NCBI GenBank assembly: GCA_022508635.1 | Contig: JAFLUV010000097.1 | Location: 1-9,048 of the forward strand | Reading direction: 5' to 3' | DNA: 9,048 nt | From: Prevotellaceae bacterium | GTDB lineage: Bacteria > Bacteroidota > Bacteroidia > Bacteroidales > Bacteroidaceae | Shown here: positions 1 to 4,844 of the stretch, piece by piece | Position numbering within the stretch: position 1 is the first letter of the stretch | Layout of the letters: every line of letters begins with the position of its first letter | Translations under genes and position numbers: made by a program | Notes under the pieces: model-generated | The model's input: the letters and a program-made list of their open reading frames with translations, nothing else | What the model was told of the DNA's origin: nothing | Database searches by the model: none

Positions 1-88
1 GAACGCGTTGAATCGAACAAACGAACGCGTTGAATCGAACAAACGAACGCGTTGAGCCGCACGAACGAACGCGTTGAAGCGGCCAAGG
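1..88. repeat. 22-bp tandem repeat, four copies
   Basis: Four head-to-tail units of exactly 22 bp lie at 1-22, 23-44, 45-66 and 67-88. Units 1 and 2 are identical, unit 3 differs in its second half, and unit 4 keeps only the first 12 bases or so. Every unit starts with GAACGCGTTGA, which contains the 8-bp palindrome AACGCGTT. The array touches the window edge, so more copies may lie upstream. Because 22 is not a multiple of three, the plus strand meets TGA stops in every frame, so this is not a protein repeat on that strand. It ends about 33 bp before the preferred start of the HU-like gene. Divergence towards the downstream end is typical of a decaying minisatellite, but regularly spaced binding sites are also possible. 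Confidence 0.9.
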
Positions 89-121
89 AGTAAAGACAAA
101 CGGACTGAAATATCAAAGAGA

Positions 122-499
122 ATGATTACATTGATGAGGAAAAAAGGGAGCGACCCTAACACAAAAAAGCCCCTCTACTGGCTACAGTGGTCCCGCGTCA
201 CCACCGTCACCAAGACCATGCTGGCCAAGGTGATGGCACGCTCCTCCACCTTCAGCGTAGGCGAAGTGGAGGGCATCATGACCGACTTCAGCCAGTACAT
301 CTGCGACGAACTGCTCGAAGGCAACGAGGTGAACATACAAGGCCTCGGCACGTTTCGCCTGAAAGTGAAGTGCAAGAGCCAGGAAGACCTGCGCGAACTC
401 ACGACCGAAGGGGCAGAGATAGACGTATCCTTCGAGCCGGACAGCGACCTGCGCCAGCGCCTCAGAAGCGAAAGCGAGTTCCGAATCGTCTCGAGATGA
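122..499 (+). CDS. HU-like DNA-binding protein (HU/IHF superfamily, Bacteroidetes HU-related type)
   Basis: Predicted 125-residue nucleoid-type DNA-binding protein. The N-terminus has a short basic stretch (residues 6-17, KKGSDPNTKK) and a Trp/Tyr-rich strand, then a helical region (about 28-67). The central GLGTFRL motif (74-80) is the hallmark beginning of the HU beta-arm. The C-terminal strand contains DVSFEPDSDLRQRL. This order is that of the HU-related proteins common in Bacteroidetes genomes, which are longer than classical 90-residue HU. I chose the ATG at 122. An in-frame TTG at 74 would add 16 residues, but it lies inside the last tandem-repeat unit and the extra residues have no family counterpart. 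ATG 134 is also possible. Only three codons end in T. The stop overlaps an ATG at 496, and truA starts 40 bp downstream, so the two are probably co-transcribed. The DNA target is unknown. Confidence 0.85.
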   Translation: MITLMRKKGSDPNTKKPLYWLQWSRVTTVTKTMLAKVMARSSTFSVGEVEGIMTDFSQYICDELLEGNEVNIQGLGTFRLKVKCKSQEDLRELTTEGAEIDVSFEPDSDLRQRLRSESEFRIVSR

Positions 500-539
500 A
501 CCGCCACTGCCGCATCACCGCCCCGACACTCTGCACACG

Positions 540-1283
540 ATGAACAGACGCTTCTTCATAACCCTCTCCTACGACGGCACGGCCTACCACGGATGGCAGG
601 TCCAGCCCAACGGCGACAGCGTGCAGCAACGCCTCCAGGAAGCACTCGCCACGCTCCTGCGCCGCCCCACCGAAGTCGTGGGAGCCGGAAGAACCGACGC
701 CGGCGTACACGCAAGAATGATGGTGGCACACTTCGACTGGGACGGGACAACGGACCTCCCCGACCCCGGCAGCCTGGCCTACAAGCTGAACCGCCTGCTC
801 CCACGGGACATAGCAGTGCAGGACGTCCGCCCCGTAGCCGAAGACATGCACGCACGCTTCTCAGCCACGGAGCGCACCTACCACTACTACATACACACCG
901 CCAAAGACCCTTTCCTCCAGGCCTACAGCTGGCAAGTGCCCTTCAGGCTCGACTTCAAAAGGATGAACGAAGCGGCAGAAGTCCTGCTCCAGTACAAAGA
1001 CTTCACCAGCTTCTCCAAGACAAACACCGACACCAAGACGAACATCTGCGACCTGCGCGCCGCATACTGGACGGAGATAGCACCGGGACAGTGGCGCTTC
1101 ACCATCACCGCCAACCGCTTCCTGCGCAACATGGTGCGCGCCATCGTGGGGACACTCGTAGAAGTAGGCCGCGGAAAGATAGGCACGGAGGACGTGCGCC
1201 GCATCGTAGAAGCCAAGAACCGCTGCCAGGCCGGCGAAAGCGTCCCCGGCAAGGCACTCTTCCTGGTGGACATAAAATACTGA
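540..1283 (+). CDS. truA: tRNA pseudouridine(38-40) synthase TruA
   Basis: Converts uridines 38-40 in the anticodon stem-loop of many tRNAs to pseudouridine; it is a cytoplasmic homodimer in the known family. The 247-residue length is normal for TruA. The N-terminal YDGTAYHGWQ motif (11-20) is present. The active-site loop GAGRTDAGVHA (48-58) carries the catalytic aspartate Asp53, equivalent to Asp60 of E. coli TruA. The second half has TYHYYI and the RFLRNMVRAIVGTLVEVGRG motif typical of the family. Start ATG 540 places the first strand MNRRFFITLSYDGT correctly. The ATG overlaps the TGA that ends a 15-codon frame beginning at the HU-like stop codon. Codon use is extreme: by hand count only one codon, CCT at 909-911, ends in T. 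It sits between the HU-like gene and a permease in a probable operon. Confidence 0.97.
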   Translation: MNRRFFITLSYDGTAYHGWQVQPNGDSVQQRLQEALATLLRRPTEVVGAGRTDAGVHARMMVAHFDWDGTTDLPDPGSLAYKLNRLLPRDIAVQDVRPVAEDMHARFSATERTYHYYIHTAKDPFLQAYSWQVPFRLDFKRMNEAAEVLLQYKDFTSFSKTNTDTKTNICDLRAAYWTEIAPGQWRFTITANRFLRNMVRAIVGTLVEVGRGKIGTEDVRRIVEAKNRCQAGESVPGKALFLVDIKY

Positions 1284-1368
1284 CCGCCGCCACGGATGTC
1301 CCTGACTCGCAAAACGGCCGTGACGCTCCGCCGGACAATGACTCACGCTTAAAACACCCCGAACCGCC

Positions 1369-2238
1369 ATGTGGTTAGCCTTAGCCTTCCTGAGTGCCGC
1401 CCTGCTGGGCTTCTATGACGTCTGCAAGAAACATTCGCTGCGGGACAACGCCGTCATACCCGTCCTCTTCCTCAACACGCTCTTCTGCTCCCTCATCTTC
1501 CTGCCGGCAGCATTCCATGCCCCCTTCGGCGGATGGGAAGTACAGCGATACATCCTGCTGAAGGCCTGCATCGTGCTCAGCAGCTGGCTGCTCGGATACA
1601 TCGGCATGAAGCACCTGCCCATAACGATAGTCGGACCCATCAACGCCACACGTCCCGTCATGGTCCTGGTAGGCGCACTGATCATCTTCGGCGAAAAGCT
1701 GAACCTCCTGCAGTGGTCAGGCGTACTGCTCGCCCTCCTGAGCCTCTTCCTGCTCAGCTGTAGCGGACGCAAGGAGGGGATAGACTTCCGTCACAACCGC
1801 TGGATATGTGCAACGATAGGGGCATCCTTCCTCGGTGCCGTCAGCGGACTTTACGACAAATACCTCATGACGCCCGAAGGAGGCCTGGGACTTCCGCGAC
1901 TGACGGTGCAGTGCTGGTTCAACTTCTACCAGGCAGCCATGATGTCCGCCATGCTTCTTCTGCTATGGCGCCCCAGACGCAGCGAAGGCACACCCTTCCG
2001 CTGGCGGTGGAGCATCCTGTTCATCAGCATATTCCTGAGCGTGGCGGACTACGCCTACTTCTACAGTCTTTCGCTGGACGGCGCACTGGTCAGCGTCGTA
2101 AGCATGGTGCGTCGCGGCAGTGTCCTGGTCAGCTTCATGCTCGGAGCACTGCTCTTTCACGAAAAGAACCTGAGGAGCAAAGCCATCGACCTTGTCCTCA
2201 TCCTGCTCAGTATGTTCCTGCTTTGGTTAGGAAGCTGA
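1369..2238 (+). CDS. EamA/DMT-superfamily permease, ten predicted helices
   Basis: Inner-membrane transporter of the drug/metabolite superfamily; the substrate cannot be deduced. The 289 residues fall into two related halves (about 3-130 and 146-287). Predicted membrane segments are near 1-17, 28-50, 62-80, 84-106, 115-131, 145-162, 175-200, 213-233, 237-262 and 270-287. The internal duplication shows at the end of each half: an acidic-lysine turn (GEK at 108-110, HEK at 264-266) is followed by a leucine-rich final helix. The glycine/proline motif GPINATRP (89-96) in helix four is typical of EamA repeats. The gene follows truA after an 85-bp gap with no terminator seen, so co-transcription is likely. 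Its last 12 bases overlap the convergent synthetase gene. Members of the family export amino acids, nucleosides or drugs. Confidence 0.88.
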   Translation: MWLALAFLSAALLGFYDVCKKHSLRDNAVIPVLFLNTLFCSLIFLPAAFHAPFGGWEVQRYILLKACIVLSSWLLGYIGMKHLPITIVGPINATRPVMVLVGALIIFGEKLNLLQWSGVLLALLSLFLLSCSGRKEGIDFRHNRWICATIGASFLGAVSGLYDKYLMTPEGGLGLPRLTVQCWFNFYQAAMMSAMLLLLWRPRRSEGTPFRWRWSILFISIFLSVADYAYFYSLSLDGALVSVVSMVRRGSVLVSFMLGALLFHEKNLRSKAIDLVLILLSMFLLWLGS

Positions 2239-3300
2239 GAAAATTTCCAGGAACTGTTCTGCACACCACAGCTGCCACTTCTGGTTGCCTGTCAGCCTCT
2301 CCATCGGAATATCCTGACGGAACTCCCGACGGACGGGACCCTTCCAGTCCCTGAATATGGCATCCACGGGGCGCGGCATGGGAATCTTGAACGGAATTTC
2401 CAGCTCAGGGTACTTCATCGCATAAAGCTCCCGCACCAGATACTTCGGCTCGCCGTTGCGGACACGCTCCATGTCCAGCGGCTCTGACATCACCAGCCGG
2501 GCGTAGGGATCATAGTATGGAAGCTCGGCAGCACCGAACGCATTCAGGTAGGAACTGCTGCTCTCGATGGCAAAGACTTCATCCATGAATCTCATGTGGT
2601 CGATGCGGTTCCCGTCAATGCGGTACCGTTCGAACAGCTCATCCTGAGCCACAGGGGCGGACAGGACGAGCGACGGCTCCAGAAACGTGTAGCGCTCGGC
2701 AAAGGCATCGAAAGTCCATTCGGGAGCGATGAGCTTGTCCATCCCGCCAAATATAAGGTCTGCGCTCTCGCCTACAAGGATGCACTCCACACCGTCCTGC
2801 TTGGCCAGCAAGGCAGCCTTGTATATCTGCGGCTCGATAGAATGAACGGGAGCCCATTTGCGCGACATGACGATGGGGGTATACCTTTTATAGTCCTCGA
2901 ACGTTATCTCAATCAGGTGGTGCCGGAGCCCGAACTTCCGGCAATAGGTTCTTGCACGTTCGGCGTCAGCATTGAAGACACCCGTCTCGGAAGTAAACGT
3001 ATAGGCATGGCTGCCAGGCTTCAGGTAGGCAGCAAGGTTGGCACTGTCCATGCCGCCGGACAGCAGTATGCCGATCTGTTCATACCGGGCATATAGCGCG
3101 TCGACTTGCTTCTGTATCTCGCGGTCTATGTCCGCTGCGGTCTTTACGCCTGTCCGCTCTGCCATGGATAAAGCCTTGTAGTTGCTGTGACGGAAACCGG
3201 GATAGAAGTCTGTTCCGTCCTTCCATATATAGCGAAAAGCAATGTAGGAACTTAGGCAGAAGTCCTTGTCTGCCTTGTTAAGAGAAGAGATGGTACTCAT
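2227..3300 (-). CDS. Asparagine synthetase-like ATP-pyrophosphatase domain protein lacking the glutaminase domain
   Basis: A 357-residue protein related to the C-terminal synthetase half of AsnB. The PP-loop SGGMDS (81-86) is the ATP-pyrophosphatase signature that binds the triphosphate, and GESADLIFGG (177-186) matches the second conserved AsnB block (usually GxGADELFGG). The N-terminus (1-70) is short and does not begin with the Cys2 expected of a class II glutaminase. The protein therefore cannot take ammonia from glutamine by itself; it would need free ammonia, a partner glutaminase, or a different amine. Such enzymes adenylate a carboxylate and attack it with an amine. It lies 22 bp downstream of the cytidylyltransferase gene, so it is the second gene of that operon, and its 3' end overlaps the convergent permease by 12 bp. 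True asparagine synthesis is unlikely. Modification of a surface sugar or alcohol precursor is an inference from the neighbours. Confidence 0.85.
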   Translation of the reverse strand: MSTISSLNKADKDFCLSSYIAFRYIWKDGTDFYPGFRHSNYKALSMAERTGVKTAADIDREIQKQVDALYARYEQIGILLSGGMDSANLAAYLKPGSHAYTFTSETGVFNADAERARTYCRKFGLRHHLIEITFEDYKRYTPIVMSRKWAPVHSIEPQIYKAALLAKQDGVECILVGESADLIFGGMDKLIAPEWTFDAFAERYTFLEPSLVLSAPVAQDELFERYRIDGNRIDHMRFMDEVFAIESSSSYLNAFGAAELPYYDPYARLVMSEPLDMERVRNGEPKYLVRELYAMKYPELEIPFKIPMPRPVDAIFRDWKGPVRREFRQDIPMERLTGNQKWQLWCAEQFLEIFSAS

Positions 3301-3322
3301 GTTCTGCGGGTTTGGGATACAC

Positions 3323-3757
3323 TCACTTCATGTCCTCGAGATTGTGCCTGCGCACGGCCTGAAGTGCTTCGTTTATCTTGGTAGAGGAAATGCCTTTGGT
3401 ATAGGGAAAGTATACAATCCTTATTCCCTCGCGGGCAAAGTCTTCCTCGTACTTCTTCCATTTCTCCGTTCCGTACCAGTCATCGCCGACGAACAGGAGC
3501 TGGGCACCCAGCTTCTTGCAAGCCGTCAGCTTATCCATGTCATATTGCGGGACTGCCGCATCAACGTACTTACAGCTGCGGACAAGTTCTATCCTGTCCT
3601 CGAACGGTATCATTGCCTCCTTCCCCTTGTAGGCCACCAGCTCGTCCACGGTGACGCCGACAATGAGCTTGTCGCACATACCCTTTGCATTCTTTAGCAG
3701 ATTCAGGTGCCCGATGTGGAAAAGGTCATAAACTCCTGTCGTATAACCTATAGTCAT
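3323..3757 (-). CDS. TagD-like cytidylyltransferase (glycerol-3-phosphate cytidylyltransferase family)
   Basis: A small 144-residue nucleotidyltransferase that is expected to join CTP and a phospho-alcohol to give a CDP-alcohol and pyrophosphate in the cytoplasm. The HIGH motif (14-17, within GVYDLFHIGH) binds the nucleotide, and GDDW (91-94) and the C-terminal TKGISSTKI block (120-128) follow at family spacing. TagD of Bacillus has RTEGISTT in the last block. Here the arginine position is Tyr119 and the glutamate is Lys121, so the substrate may not be glycerol-3-phosphate. The ATG at 3757 gives the normal TagD start (MTIGYTTGVYD). The frame stays open to 3964, but that extension has no family character and would run through this gene's own promoter. 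It is first in an operon with the synthetase-like gene and is divergent from licD. Phosphocholine, phosphoethanolamine or another polyol phosphate are alternative substrates. Confidence 0.88.
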   Translation of the reverse strand: MTIGYTTGVYDLFHIGHLNLLKNAKGMCDKLIVGVTVDELVAYKGKEAMIPFEDRIELVRSCKYVDAAVPQYDMDKLTACKKLGAQLLFVGDDWYGTEKWKKYEEDFAREGIRIVYFPYTKGISSTKINEALQAVRRHNLEDMK

Positions 3758-3786
3758 ATCCTTCTGTGTTTGTTTATAAGTCTTTG

Positions 3787-3818
3787 CAAAAGTAAGCATA
3801 AATTCTGGAACAGCCAAC
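3787..3818 (-). promoter_or_regulatory. Bacteroidetes-type promoter for the cytidylyltransferase operon
   Basis: Read on the minus strand, GTTG (3818-3815) is followed by 20 bp and then TACTTTTG (3794-3787), matching the Bacteroidetes sigma-ABfr pattern of a TTTG-like -33 box and a TAnnTTTG -7 box. Transcription should begin near 3780, giving a leader of about 25 nt before the ATG at 3757. The -33 box deviates in one base. Confidence 0.75.
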
Positions 3819-3864
3819 GCTATGGCCTGAAAAATAGGTGTTCCATGACAATGTCGGGGGAATT

Positions 3865-3896
3865 CTTGTACAAAAGGGAGAAATACGCTACCTTTG
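3865..3896 (+). promoter_or_regulatory. Bacteroidetes-type promoter for licD
   Basis: CTTG (3865-3868) is followed by 20 bp and then TACCTTTG (3889-3896), a full match to the TAnnTTTG -7 consensus with normal spacing. The expected start of transcription is near 3902, about 20 nt before the licD ATG at 3922. It faces away from the operon promoter at 3787-3818, with 46 bp between the two -33 boxes, so one regulator could act on both. Confidence 0.8.
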
Positions 3897-3921
3897 TATT
3901 CGCCGAATGGAACAGACTTAG

Positions 3922-4755
3922 ATGGAAGAACAGAAAAGATATACTGCCGAGGAACTTCGTGCACGCTTCAATCCGGAGGGATCAACCCTTCGCCGCCACC
4001 AGCTCAGGATGCTTGACTTGGTCAAGGAGCTTGACCGTATCTGCCGTAAGCACGACATCCCTTATTTCCTTTACGGCGGCACACTCTTGGGAGCCATACG
4101 TCACAATGGTTTCATTCCTTGGGACGACGACTTGGACGTTGCCCTTTTGAGGCATGACTATTTGCGCCTCCTGAAGGTACTGCCTGCCGAACTGCCCAAG
4201 GACATGGTTCTGCAGACGAATGATACAGACCCCAACTACTTCTTCTTTTTTGCCAAGTTGCGTGACCGTTATTCCCTGCTTGAGGAGCACTGCCCCTACG
4301 ATCAAGTCTTTCAGGAACGTGGCATCTACATTGACATTTTTCCTTTCGAGCGTCAGCGCTTGTGGACACACTTGTTGGCCGAACCGTTACAGGGACATAC
4401 GTTTAAAATCTTCCGCACGGCGCATAACCGTCAGTCAGCCATGCGGCGCATACGCCTGATTACTTGGGTAAACCGACATATAACATTCCCCGTCCTTCGC
4501 CTCATCAGTCGTCTTACTCGGGGACATACGCTGACCTATAGCTATGGGATTCCTTTCCATATTATCTACGACGAACGGGATCTCTTCCCGCTCACCACGC
4601 ACGACTTCGAGGGCATCCAACTCTCTGTTCCTCGTGACAGCGCCCGCATCCTACGGTCACAATATGGCGACTTCATGAAGCTTCCCGATCTGGAGCATGT
4701 CGGGGGTGACCACGTTACAAGACTGGAATTCCTTGACTCGCCGTCTCTCCCCTGA
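3922..4755 (+). CDS. LicD-family phosphotransferase (nucleotidyltransferase fold)
   Basis: Predicted to transfer a phospho-alcohol from a CDP-alcohol donor onto a sugar hydroxyl, as LicD does with phosphocholine and fukutin-type proteins do with phosphoribitol. The 277-residue protein has the conserved N-terminal block: helix HQLRMLDLVKELDRICRKH, then YGGTLLGAIRHNGFIPWDDD (51-70) and LDVAL. GGTLLG (52-57) is the glycine-rich nucleotidyltransferase motif, and the acidic cluster Asp68-Asp70 with Asp72 is the expected metal site. A second acidic motif, YIDIFPFE, and a C-terminal SQYGDFMKLP stretch are also typical. No signal peptide or clear membrane helix is seen, so it is probably cytoplasmic or membrane-peripheral. 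It has its own consensus promoter and is divergent from the cytidylyltransferase operon that could supply its donor. The acceptor glycan is unknown; no glycosyltransferase or flippase is nearby. Confidence 0.92.
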   Translation: MEEQKRYTAEELRARFNPEGSTLRRHQLRMLDLVKELDRICRKHDIPYFLYGGTLLGAIRHNGFIPWDDDLDVALLRHDYLRLLKVLPAELPKDMVLQTNDTDPNYFFFFAKLRDRYSLLEEHCPYDQVFQERGIYIDIFPFERQRLWTHLLAEPLQGHTFKIFRTAHNRQSAMRRIRLITWVNRHITFPVLRLISRLTRGHTLTYSYGIPFHIIYDERDLFPLTTHDFEGIQLSVPRDSARILRSQYGDFMKLPDLEHVGGDHVTRLEFLDSPSLP

Positions 4756-4784
4756 TCATCCCCTAAAGACATATTTTATACAAG

Positions 4785-4821
4785 TTAGGCAGACGTATTT
4801 ATGTAAGATACGTCTGCCTAA
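4785..4821. terminator. Bidirectional terminator-like hairpin between convergent genes
   Basis: TTAGGCAGACGTAT (4785-4798) is perfectly complementary to ATACGTCTGCCTAA (4808-4821), giving a 14-bp stem with a 9-nt loop. It begins 29 bp after the licD stop and ends 23 bp before the stop of the convergent glycoside hydrolase gene. On the minus strand the bases after the stem are moderately T-rich; on the plus strand there is no clear T tract. A shared terminator is the simplest reading, and it probably serves the minus strand better. Confidence 0.7.
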
Positions 4822-4844
4822 GACTCATATTCTATGTTGCCGTT

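Noticed and set aside
1..88. CRISPR array.
   Set aside because: The 22-bp units abut directly, with no unique spacers and no cas genes in the window.
74..121. TTG at 74 as the start of the HU-like gene, adding 16 residues.
   Set aside because: It lies in the last tandem-repeat unit, the added residues do not resemble the family, and ATG 122 gives a normal N-terminus.
2596..3096. Plus-strand 166-codon frame opposite the synthetase-like gene.
   Set aside because: No recognisable domain, no promoter, and entirely antisense to a gene with intact PP-loop motifs.
3758..3964. 69-residue N-terminal extension of the cytidylyltransferase in the same open frame.
   Set aside because: The added part has no family character, overlaps a good promoter for the gene itself and the divergent licD start, and the family begins at the ATG at 3757.
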